Shown here: piece after piece, positions 5,764 through 11,713 of the stretch
Layout: every line of letters begins with the position of its first letter
Position numbering within the stretch: position 1 is the first letter of the stretch
NCBI GenBank assembly: GCA_040007035.1
Contig: JBDTVU010000105.1
Span: 1 to 11,713, forward strand
Origin: CAIWHR01 sp040007035
GTDB taxonomy: Bacteria; Pseudomonadota; Gammaproteobacteria; Burkholderiales; Casimicrobiaceae
Direction of reading: 5' to 3'
Length of the DNA: 11,713 nucleotides
The notes under the pieces: generated by a model
What the model was told of the DNA's origin: nothing
Seen by the model: only the letters and a program-made list of their open reading frames with translations
Database searches by the model: none
Made by a program: the position numbers and the translations under genes

Positions 5764-6218
5764 TGCACGCCCGCGCCGCGCGCACCGCCCGCGGCGTCAC
5801 CCTCATCGAGCTGCTGGTCGTGCTGTCGTTGATGGCGATCATGTCGGCGCTCGTCATCCCGATGCTCGGCGGCGGCGTGTCGACGACCGACATGAAGAGC
5901 GCGGCGCGCCAGCTCGCGGCGGGGCTGAAGCTGGCGCGGAGCGAGGCGCTGGCCACGCGCACCGAAACGACGGTGGTGATGGATCTCGAGCAGCGGACGT
6001 TCCGCGTCGCGCGCGACCCGCGCACGATTCCGCTGCCGAAAGGGATCGAGATGAAGGTCGTCACCGCGCAGAGCGACATCGCGTCGGAGAAGACCGGCGC
6101 GATCCGCTTCTTCCCCGACGGCGGCTCCAACGGCGGCCGGGTCACGCTTGCCGCCGGCGAGCGCAAGTTCGAGATCGACGTCGACTGGCTCACCGGTCGC
6201 GTCGCGATACTGGATTGA
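5760..6218 (+). CDS. gspH: minor pseudopilin GspH
   Basis: The 152-residue prepilin has a 12-residue basic leader ending in Gly, then VTLIELLVVLSLMAIMSALV, with cleavage expected at G12-V13 and Glu at mature position 5. The C-terminal part carries the GspH signature IRFFPDGGSNGGRVTL (115-130). GspH is a minor pseudopilin near the pseudopilus tip. Two consecutive ATG codons (5760 and 5763) are available. I chose 5760 because it makes the ATGA overlap with the gspG stop seen elsewhere in this operon; the difference is a single methionine. Its stop lies 8 bases before the gspI ATG. Confidence 0.93.
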   Translation: MMHARAARTARGVTLIELLVVLSLMAIMSALVIPMLGGGVSTTDMKSAARQLAAGLKLARSEALATRTETTVVMDLEQRTFRVARDPRTIPLPKGIEMKVVTAQSDIASEKTGAIRFFPDGGSNGGRVTLAAGERKFEIDVDWLTGRVAILD

Positions 6219-6226
6219 CGTCCGCG

Positions 6227-6661
6227 ATGCACCCGCCGCCGCCCACCCGCCAGCACGGGTTCTCGCTGCTCGAAGTGCTGGTCGCCTTCGTGATCCTCGC
6301 GCTCGTCGCGACGGCTTTGTCGCGCCTCTTCGGCGGCTCGCTCGCCAACGCCGGCGTCGCCGAGGAATACAGCCGCGCGCTTGTCGTGGCCGAGAGCGTG
6401 CTGGCCGAGACCGCCAGCGCGAAGCCGCTGCAGGAGGGCACGAAGACCGGCAGCGCCGACGACGGCCGCATCGCGTGGAAGACGTCCGTCGCCGCCTACG
6501 ATCCGCCGGACACCAGCACGGATGTCGCGGCCGCGTCGGCGACGATGCCGCTGCGCCTGTACCGCGTCACCGTCGACGTCGACTTTCCGGGGCCGGCCAA
6601 CGGGCGCCGCGTCGTCGCGCTGGCGACCACGCGCATCGGCGCGCGGGAGAAGCTGCAGTGA
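6227..6661 (+). CDS. gspI: minor pseudopilin GspI
   Basis: The 144-residue prepilin has the leader MHPPPPTRQHG and the N-terminal helix FSLLEVLVAFVILALVATAL, with cleavage at G11-F12 and Glu at mature position 5 (E16). The F-(S/T)-L-(L/I)-E-V-(L/M)-V-A-(F/L) pattern is typical of GspI. It forms the tip complex with GspJ and GspK. The leader is unusually rich in proline and less basic than its neighbours' leaders. An in-frame TTG at 6215 would overlap the gspH stop by three bases (TTGA) and add four residues. Neither start has a good ribosome binding site, so translation is probably coupled to gspH. The gene ends 7 bases before gspJ. Confidence 0.91.
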   Translation: MHPPPPTRQHGFSLLEVLVAFVILALVATALSRLFGGSLANAGVAEEYSRALVVAESVLAETASAKPLQEGTKTGSADDGRIAWKTSVAAYDPPDTSTDVAAASATMPLRLYRVTVDVDFPGPANGRRVVALATTRIGAREKLQ

Positions 6662-6668
6662 GGCGGCA

Positions 6669-7349
6669 ATGAGCGCGCGCCGCGCGGCGGCCGGCTTCAC
6701 GCTGGTCGAGCTGACGATCGCGCTGATGCTGCTCGCGCTGATGGCGGCGGTGCTGGCGGGCAGCGTCCGGCTCGCGGCGCGGGGCTGGGACGGCGGCGAG
6801 GCGAAAGTCGCGCAGGTGACCGAGATGCGGCAGAGCGGCGAGTTCCTGCGCGCGCAGCTCGGCGCCGGATTTCCGCTGCGGATGAGGAAGGCGGTCGGGA
6901 TGCCGTTGATGTTCGGCGGAGAGCGCAACGAGATCCGCTACGCAGCAGCGCTGGCGCCGCGCGTCGCCGAGGGCGGCGTCTGGTATTTCCGGCTTGCGCT
7001 CGCGCACGACGGCGACAAGTCGCGGCTGGTGCAGGAGCGGGTGATTCCCGATCCGGACCTCGTCGCCGAGCCGTCGTTCACCGGCGCCGACCGCTCGGTG
7101 CTCGCCGACGGCATCCGCGAGCTCACGATCGGCTATTTCGGCCGCGACCCCGGCGCGCAGCAGGACGCCGAGCCGACATGGCGCGACCGCTGGGACGACC
7201 GTGACCGGCTGCCGATCCTCGTCCGCATCGACGTCACGCCGGAGAAGGGTCCCGCGTGGCCGCAGCTCGTCGTCGAGCCGCGCCGCGCTCCGGAAGCCGG
7301 CTGCCGCGCCTGGGACCCGAACCGCGGCCGCTGCATGGGGGCGGGATGA
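6669..7349 (+). CDS. gspJ: minor pseudopilin GspJ
   Basis: The 226-residue prepilin has a short leader MSARRAAAG and the helix FTLVELTIALMLLALMAAVL, with cleavage at G9-F10 and Glu at mature position 5 (E14). The length, the AxxGW segment after the helix (37-40) and the later IRELTIGYFGRD block (149-160) fit GspJ, a wide pseudopilin of the tip complex. The C-terminus holds two cysteines ten residues apart (C212 and C222), which could form a disulfide in the periplasm. AGG at 6661-6663 is a plausible ribosome binding site. The stop overlaps gspK as ATGA. A PulJ-like prepilin of a type IV pilus is the only alternative, and the operon context argues against it. Confidence 0.92.
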   Translation: MSARRAAAGFTLVELTIALMLLALMAAVLAGSVRLAARGWDGGEAKVAQVTEMRQSGEFLRAQLGAGFPLRMRKAVGMPLMFGGERNEIRYAAALAPRVAEGGVWYFRLALAHDGDKSRLVQERVIPDPDLVAEPSFTGADRSVLADGIRELTIGYFGRDPGAQQDAEPTWRDRWDDRDRLPILVRIDVTPEKGPAWPQLVVEPRRAPEAGCRAWDPNRGRCMGAG

Positions 7350-8314
7350 GCGCGCGCCGCATTCGTCAGTCGCAACAGCGCGGGATCGCCCTCATCGCCG
7401 CGCTCTGGCTCACGATCCTGCTGACGGTGATAGCGTCCAGCTTCGCGTACAGCATGCGCAGCGAGGCGCTGGCCGCGCGCAACTCGCTGTCGATGGCGCA
7501 GGCGCGCGCGGTCGCCGACGGCGCGGTCGAGCGGATGGCGTTCGAGCTGCAGCGGCCGCGCCAGCTCGCCGACGCGTGGACCGCCGACGGCGTGACGCGG
7601 AGCTGGAAGGACGGCGAGGCGACGGTCGTGGCCACCGCCGTCGACGAGACCGCGAAGATCGACATCAACGCCGCGTCGGAGGCGCTGATGCGCGGGCTGC
7701 TCGTCAACGTCGGCGGCGTCGACGCCGCAACCGCGGCGGCGCTCGTCGACGCGACGATGGACTGGAAGGACGCCGACGTCCTGCGCCGGCCGAATGGCGC
7801 AGAGGAAGCCGATTACGTCGCCGCCGGCCGCAAATACCGGCCCGCGAACGCGCCGTTCGAGACGACCGGCGAGCTGCAGCGCGTGCTGGGGATGACGCCG
7901 GCGCTGTTCGCGCGGATCGGCGACGCGATCACCGTGTATTCGCGGCAGGGCGGCGTGAACACCGCCACCGCGTCGCGCGAAGTCCTGCTCGCGCTGCCGA
8001 ATGCGACGCCGGAGACGGTCGACGCCTACCTGCAACTCCGCGGCGACGCGCTCGCCGGCAAGCTGAAGCCGCCGCCGTTCGCGCCGGCGCAGGGCTTCCA
8101 GTCGCAGGCGCTGCCGGTGTGGCGGATTCACGCCGAAGCGACACTGGGGGATGGTGTAACCTTCGTCCGCGACGCGGTCGTGCGGCCCTCCGGCGATCCG
8201 CGGCGACCGCTGATCGCGCTGCTCTGGCAGGAAGGCGTCGGTGCCGCGCCGGCCGCAGCGAAGCCCGTGGACCCCAATGCAGGCGCCGGCGCGAACCCGG
8301 CCGCGCGCAACTGA
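7346..8314 (+). CDS. gspK: minor pseudopilin GspK
   Basis: The 322-residue prepilin starts MSARRIRQSQQRG, then IALIAALWLTILLTVIASSF. Cleavage is expected at G13-I14. Mature position 5 is alanine and not glutamate, which is normal for GspK, the pseudopilin at the very tip. The body shows family features: DETAKIDINAAS (100-111) with a helix-hairpin-helix-like part after it, DWKDAD (139-144) with acidic calcium-binding residues, and GVNTATASREVLLALP (203-218). The last 25 residues are Ala/Pro-rich. The start overlaps the gspJ stop as ATGA, with a G-rich ribosome binding site at 7337-7345. Its first five codons are identical in base sequence to those of gspJ. The gspL ATG follows the TGA directly. 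Confidence 0.94.
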   Translation: MSARRIRQSQQRGIALIAALWLTILLTVIASSFAYSMRSEALAARNSLSMAQARAVADGAVERMAFELQRPRQLADAWTADGVTRSWKDGEATVVATAVDETAKIDINAASEALMRGLLVNVGGVDAATAAALVDATMDWKDADVLRRPNGAEEADYVAAGRKYRPANAPFETTGELQRVLGMTPALFARIGDAITVYSRQGGVNTATASREVLLALPNATPETVDAYLQLRGDALAGKLKPPPFAPAQGFQSQALPVWRIHAEATLGDGVTFVRDAVVRPSGDPRRPLIALLWQEGVGAAPAAAKPVDPNAGAGANPAARN

Positions 8315-9829
8315 ATGGAACTTTCCGTCCGATTCCGTCAAGGGCTGCGCGATGTCGCGCAGCGGCTCGGCCTCCCGCCGTTCTGGCGCTGGTGGATGGA
8401 CGAGCTCGCGCCGCTCGTCCCCGCGGGCGCGCGCGGCGCGGTGCAGCGTCGGCGCGTGCGGCCGGTGCTCGCGTTCGGCGGCGAAGTCGCGGTGCTGTGG
8501 ATGCCGCGGATGCACGCAGGCGCGCTGGCGTTCGTCGAGGCGGCGCGCATTCCGCTCGCCGGCGATGCCGTTGCCGTCGCGCAGGCTGGCCGCGCCGCGA
8601 TCGAATCGCTGCCACCGTCCGTCTACGGTGGCCCGGCCGCGGCAGCGAAGGTCGTCGTCGCGCTGCCGCCGGGACAGGTACTGCGCAAGCGGCTCACGCT
8701 GCCGGCGGCGATCGAGGAGAACCTGAAGCAGGCGCTCGCCTACGACCTTGACCGCCACACGCCGTTCCGGCCCGACCAGCTCTACTTCGACGCCGCCGTC
8801 GTCGGGCGCAACGCGGAGCGCCGCGAACTCTCCATCGACTGGGCGGCCGTACTGCGCACCAACGCCGACGCCGCGCGGCGGATGGCGGAGGGCTGGGGCG
8901 CCACCGTCGTCGGCGTGACTCCCGACACGCTTTCCGGCGAAGGCTCGACGCCGATCGCGCTGTCGAAGCTGAATCTCCTGCCCGCGGACGCGCGGCCCAA
9001 CGGTACGCTGTGGCGGCGCTGGCAGTGGTGGGGTCCGCTGGCGGCGCTCGGCGTCATGCTTGCGATCGCCGTGCTGCTGCCGATCTGGCAGAAGCGCGAT
9101 TACGCGATCGCGCTCGGTGGCGTCGCCGACAAGGCGCGGGTCGAGGCCGAGGCCGCCGACGGTGTCCGCCAGCAGGTCGAGGCGCTCGCCGCCGACTACA
9201 ACTTCGCGCTCGGGCAGAAATACGCGTACCCCGGCGTCGTGCAGCTTCTCGACGACGTGACCAAGCTGATGCCCGACGACACCTGGCTGACGCAGCTCGA
9301 GCTGCGGACGACGGCGCGGGGCAAGGAGCCGAAGCGCGAGATCGCGCTGCGCGGCGAGAGCGCGAACGCCGGCCGCATCGTGTCGCTGCTCGAGGAGTCG
9401 AAGCTCTTCGCCGACGCTGCGCCGCGGTCGCCGACGACGAAGTTCCAGCCCGGCCCCGGCGAAATATTCGACCTCGGCGCACAACTCCAGCGGATGACGC
9501 CGCCGCCGCTGGTGGTGATCGGCAGCGAGGGTGCGCTGCCGCCGGTGTTGCCGCCGCCCGCGCCTGTCGCAGGGCCGCCCGAGCCGGCGGTCATTGCGCC
9601 GGCCCCTGCGGCGGCGACCGGAACGCCGATGTCGGCTGCGGCTGCGCCAACCCCGATCGGCGCGCCCGCACCGGCTGTCGCACCGGCTGCGGCGGAACCC
9701 GCCCCGGCGGCCAATGGCTCGGACCGCGTCCGTCGCGACCGGCGGGGCGGTGGCGGCCGCGGCGGCGTTGCTCCGGTCGAGCCGCCGGCGCCGCCCGAGC
9801 GCCTCAACCCGAAGCTGGTGGACGACTGA
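8315..9829 (+). CDS. gspL: type II secretion assembly platform protein GspL, with long Pro/Ala-rich tail
   Basis: The 504-residue protein has a cytoplasmic region (1-235) of the actin-like PilM/GspL type, including VVVALPPGQVLRKRLTLP (113-130) and the LAYDLDRHTPFRPDQLYFD segment (141-159). One membrane helix follows at about 239-258. The periplasmic PilN-like ferredoxin-fold domain spans about 259-395, with LMPDDTWLTQLEL (318-330) as a recognisable PilN/GspL motif. Residues 397-504 are a Pro/Ala-rich tail, with a short Arg/Gly patch (470-483) and a final NPKLVDD. GspL anchors GspE to the inner membrane and pairs with GspM. I recall Xanthomonas XpsL as clearly shorter, so the tail is unusual. 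The start abuts the gspK stop (TGAATG), and the TGA shares one base with the gspM ATG. Confidence 0.9.
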   Translation: MELSVRFRQGLRDVAQRLGLPPFWRWWMDELAPLVPAGARGAVQRRRVRPVLAFGGEVAVLWMPRMHAGALAFVEAARIPLAGDAVAVAQAGRAAIESLPPSVYGGPAAAAKVVVALPPGQVLRKRLTLPAAIEENLKQALAYDLDRHTPFRPDQLYFDAAVVGRNAERRELSIDWAAVLRTNADAARRMAEGWGATVVGVTPDTLSGEGSTPIALSKLNLLPADARPNGTLWRRWQWWGPLAALGVMLAIAVLLPIWQKRDYAIALGGVADKARVEAEAADGVRQQVEALAADYNFALGQKYAYPGVVQLLDDVTKLMPDDTWLTQLELRTTARGKEPKREIALRGESANAGRIVSLLEESKLFADAAPRSPTTKFQPGPGEIFDLGAQLQRMTPPPLVVIGSEGALPPVLPPPAPVAGPPEPAVIAPAPAAATGTPMSAAAAPTPIGAPAPAVAPAAAEPAPAANGSDRVRRDRRGGGGRGGVAPVEPPAPPERLNPKLVDD

Positions 9830-10470
9830 TGGTCACCGCCGCCCTCGCCAGGCTTCCCGCCCGCCAGCAGCGCGCGCTCGCGGTCGCGCTTGCCGTCGTT
9901 GCCGTGCTGGTGGTGCTCGCGCTGCTGGTGGCACCCGTCTGGTTGCTGCACCAGCGGTACGACGACTCAATAGCTTCGCTCGAGGACCGATTGGAGCGCT
10001 ACCGGCGGATTGCCGCGCAGGCGCCCGAATACCGGAAGGCGCTCGACCAGATCCGCGAGCGCGACGGCCACCGCTTCTTCCTCAAGAACACGGCGGCGAA
10101 TCTGGCCGGCGTCGAAGTGCAGGAACTCGTCCGCGGCGCGATCGAGGGCAACGGCGGCAGGATCACCACCAGCCAGAACCAGGCGCCGCGCGACGAAGGC
10201 CGCTACAAGGCGATCGGCGTGACGTTCCAGTTGTTCGCCACCACGCCCAACCTGCAGAAGATCCTGTTCGCGCTGGAGACGCAGCAGCCGTACCTCGTCG
10301 TCGAGACGCTGACGCTGCGGCCGCTCAATGCGTTCCGCGGCTTCAAGCCCGCCGCCGGGCAGGAACCGGAAGTGAACGTCCAGATCGACGTCGTCGCGTG
10401 GAGCTTCGCCGCGGCCGACAAGCCGGCCGACAAGTCCGCGGCCAAGGAAAAGGCGGCGGCCCGCCCATGA
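9829..10470 (+). CDS. gspM: type II secretion protein GspM, PilO-like (GspMb type)
   Basis: The 213-residue protein has a short cytoplasmic N-terminus, one membrane helix (about 16-38) and a likely coiled coil (42-77). The periplasmic PilO/GspMb-like fold spans about 85-193, with FLKNTAANLAGVEVQELVR (84-102), a VTFQLFATTPNLQKILFALE block (131-150), then VVETLTLRPL (157-166). The Lys/Ala-rich C-terminus (197-213) is low complexity. GspM partners with GspL in the inner membrane and helps place the platform. The assignment rests on topology, the PilO-type motif and its position right after gspL. The start overlaps the gspL stop by one base and the end overlaps gspN as ATGA. Confidence 0.9.
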   Translation: MVTAALARLPARQQRALAVALAVVAVLVVLALLVAPVWLLHQRYDDSIASLEDRLERYRRIAAQAPEYRKALDQIRERDGHRFFLKNTAANLAGVEVQELVRGAIEGNGGRITTSQNQAPRDEGRYKAIGVTFQLFATTPNLQKILFALETQQPYLVVETLTLRPLNAFRGFKPAAGQEPEVNVQIDVVAWSFAAADKPADKSAAKEKAAARP

Positions 10471-11270
10471 ACGCGCTCTCGAACTCCGCCAGGGGCGTGT
10501 TGTGGTGGGTGCTGCCGCTCGCGGCGCTGGTCGCGCTGATCGGTTTCGAGACCGACGGCGGGCGCGCGCTGCACAAACCGATGGCTGCCGAAGTGCCGGC
10601 GACGCCGAAGCCGGTCACCACCGCGCTGCTGCCTGACTTCCAGGTCGACGGCGGGCTCGCCGCGCGCACCGACACGGTCAACCGGGCGCTGTTCAACCCG
10701 ACGCGCCGCCCGGCGCCCGCGCTCGTCGCGGAAAACGCGCGCACCGCGATGCGTCGCGGCCAGTTCGCGCTGACCGGCACCATCGTCGTCGACGGGAAGA
10801 ACACTGCGTACCTGCGCGAGACCGTCGCGGGCGGCAAGTCGCGCCGCGTCGTCCAGGGCGAGACGATCAACGGCATGGTGGTGTCGCAGGTGAAGCCGGA
10901 TCGCGTCGTACTCGCGCTGGGCGACGAGACCGAGGAACTCGTGCTCAAGGTGATGGCGGGGCCAAAGACGACCGCCCAGCCCGCGCCGGTGGCGGTCGCC
11001 ACGCCGGTCATCGCCGCGCCCGCGGCCGGCACGGCGCCCGCCACGGCGGCGCCAGCGCCGACGCAGACGACGACGTCGAACCCGGCAACGCTCGCAGGCA
11101 GGCGCGCCGCCGCGCGCGCCGCCGATGCCGCCCGCACGGGCGGTGCCGCCGCCGCGCCGGTCCCCGGCGCCCCGGCGCAGGACGGCTTCTCCGAAATGTA
11201 TCGGCAGCGCTACGGCGCCGACGCCCAGCAGGCGCCCGCCGCGCCGGCTGCCGGCGGCCGCCGCCGCTGA
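10467..11270 (+). CDS. gspN: type II secretion GspC-type HR-domain protein (XpsN position)
   Basis: The 267-residue protein has an N-terminal membrane helix (about 11-27). After a linker comes a beta-rich homology-region domain at about 98-162, starting FALTGTIV (100-107), with VVQGETINGMVVSQV (128-142) and DRVVLALGDETEELVLKV (145-162). This is the GspC/PilP-type HR fold that binds the N0 domain of the secretin. No other gspC is visible in the operon, and the gene occupies the place of xpsN in Xanthomonas, so it probably does the job of GspC, linking the inner-membrane platform to GspD. The name gspN follows gene order; functionally gspC would be equally fair. Residues 165-267 form an Ala/Pro/Thr-rich tail without a visible PDZ or coiled-coil domain, containing a conserved-looking FSEMYRQRYG (237-246). 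The start overlaps gspM as ATGA; a 109-base gap precedes gspD. Confidence 0.82.
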   Translation: MNALSNSARGVLWWVLPLAALVALIGFETDGGRALHKPMAAEVPATPKPVTTALLPDFQVDGGLAARTDTVNRALFNPTRRPAPALVAENARTAMRRGQFALTGTIVVDGKNTAYLRETVAGGKSRRVVQGETINGMVVSQVKPDRVVLALGDETEELVLKVMAGPKTTAQPAPVAVATPVIAAPAAGTAPATAAPAPTQTTTSNPATLAGRRAAARAADAARTGGAAAAPVPGAPAQDGFSEMYRQRYGADAQQAPAAPAAGGRRR

Positions 11271-11379
11271 CGCCCACAACTTCCCCGCGATCCCGATGAA
11301 CCGCGCAACTTCCCGGCCCGACGACCGACGGCAGCCCGCCGCCGGCACCCGCGCCCCGCGCGAACCCCGGACTCCAACA

Positions 11380-11713
11380 ATGACGACGATCCGACCTTTG
11401 CTTGCCGCCCTTTTTCTGGCGGCGCCCATCCTGCTGACCGCGTGCGCGAGCCAGCAGGCCACGCCGGCCGACGCCGCCAACGCGCCGAGCGCGCGGACGA
11501 CGGCGTTGCGCAACCCCGGCCCGATCCCGCCGGCGCAGCTCGAAGCCGCGCAGAAGATGCCGCTGTCGGCCGCTGACGCCGCCGCTGCCGCCGCCGACCG
11601 CGCGAAGATCTTCAAGGGCACCGGCGTTGTCGTGAAGGGCCAGACGCCCGGCGGCGGTCTGCCGCCGGGTCCGGCGGTAACGCAGGCCGGCGGCGGCGTG
11701 GTGCTGAACTTCG
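11380..11713 (+). CDS. gspD: type II secretion secretin GspD, N-terminal part (cut by window end)
   Basis: The first 111 residues are visible. They open with a lipoprotein signal peptide (MTTIRPLLAALFLAAPILL) and the lipobox LTAC (19-22), so Cys22 is expected to be lipidated. The following residue is Ala, which favours sorting to the outer membrane. A low-complexity Ala/Pro-rich linker follows, then GGGVVLNF at the edge (104-111), which matches the entry into the secretin N0 domain. The name also rests on position: the last gene of an E-to-N operon, as for the lipoprotein secretin xpsD. ATG 11380 is chosen because the signal peptide begins there. An in-frame ATG at 11296 would add 28 Arg/Pro-rich residues and bury the signal peptide. 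Neither has a strong ribosome binding site. The secretin domain itself is outside the window. Confidence 0.82.
   Translation, partial: MTTIRPLLAALFLAAPILLTACASQQATPADAANAPSARTTALRNPGPIPPAQLEAAQKMPLSAADAAAAAADRAKIFKGTGVVVKGQTPGGGLPPGPAVTQAGGGVVLNF

Noticed and set aside
6215..6226. TTG start for gspI, giving a TTGA overlap with the gspH stop.
   Set aside because: It is possible but adds only four residues and has no better ribosome binding site; the ATG at 6227 is preferred.
7346..8314. Missing glutamate at mature position 5 of GspK as a defect.
   Set aside because: GspK proteins normally lack this glutamate, so alanine here is a family trait.
7133..9484. A 783-codon open frame on the minus strand across gspJ, gspK and gspL.
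   Set aside because: It is Arg/His-rich with no recognisable domain and is antisense to three well-identified genes; long antisense frames are expected at this GC content.

Overview
The window is very GC-rich. Its coding style (C/G third positions, short ATGA-type gene overlaps) and its gene families point to a proteobacterium. The order of the secretion genes, E-F-G-H-I-J-K-L-M-N-D with a lipoprotein secretin last, is the order I know from the Xanthomonas xps operon. The source is therefore probably a gammaproteobacterium close to Xanthomonadales or a high-GC betaproteobacterium. I cannot assign it more finely from sequence alone.

Left part (1-2263). The window opens inside the 3' end of a glutamate-1-semialdehyde aminomutase gene (hemL, haem synthesis). 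A minus-strand PAPS-type sulfotransferase gene converges on it. Divergent from the sulfotransferase is a class I SAM-dependent methyltransferase, with a plausible promoter at 1156-1166. Together these look like a small accessory module for modifying a surface molecule or small molecule. The 389-base gap 1875-2263 is densely structured. It holds a GC-rich hairpin at the methyltransferase stop, a 51-codon remnant of what looks like a DUF6065 gene on the minus strand, an 80-base palindromic element (25-bp arms beginning AATGGGGTCAGG) that ends the remnant abruptly, partial direct repeats of its right end, and an extended -10 promoter for the next operon.

Right part (2264-11713). This is a nearly complete type II secretion operon on the plus strand: gspE (ATPase), gspF (inner-membrane platform), gspG (major pseudopilin), gspH, gspI, gspJ and gspK (minor pseudopilins), gspL and gspM (PilN- and PilO-like assembly platform), a GspC-type HR-domain protein called gspN here, and the start of gspD (secretin), cut by the window end. 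Most junctions overlap or nearly touch, so one transcript is likely. The two exceptions are gspF-gspG (73 bases with a candidate stem-loop and a strong ribosome binding site) and gspN-gspD (109 bases).

How it works together: GspE hydrolyses ATP at the inner-membrane platform F/L/M, driving assembly of a G/H/I/J/K pseudopilus. GspC/N couples the platform to the GspD outer-membrane channel, through which folded periplasmic proteins leave. The observations most worth checking are the palindromic element and the gene remnant it ends, a duplicated 24-residue MshEN-like motif in GspE suggesting cyclic di-GMP control, and the long Pro/Ala-rich tails on GspL and GspN.
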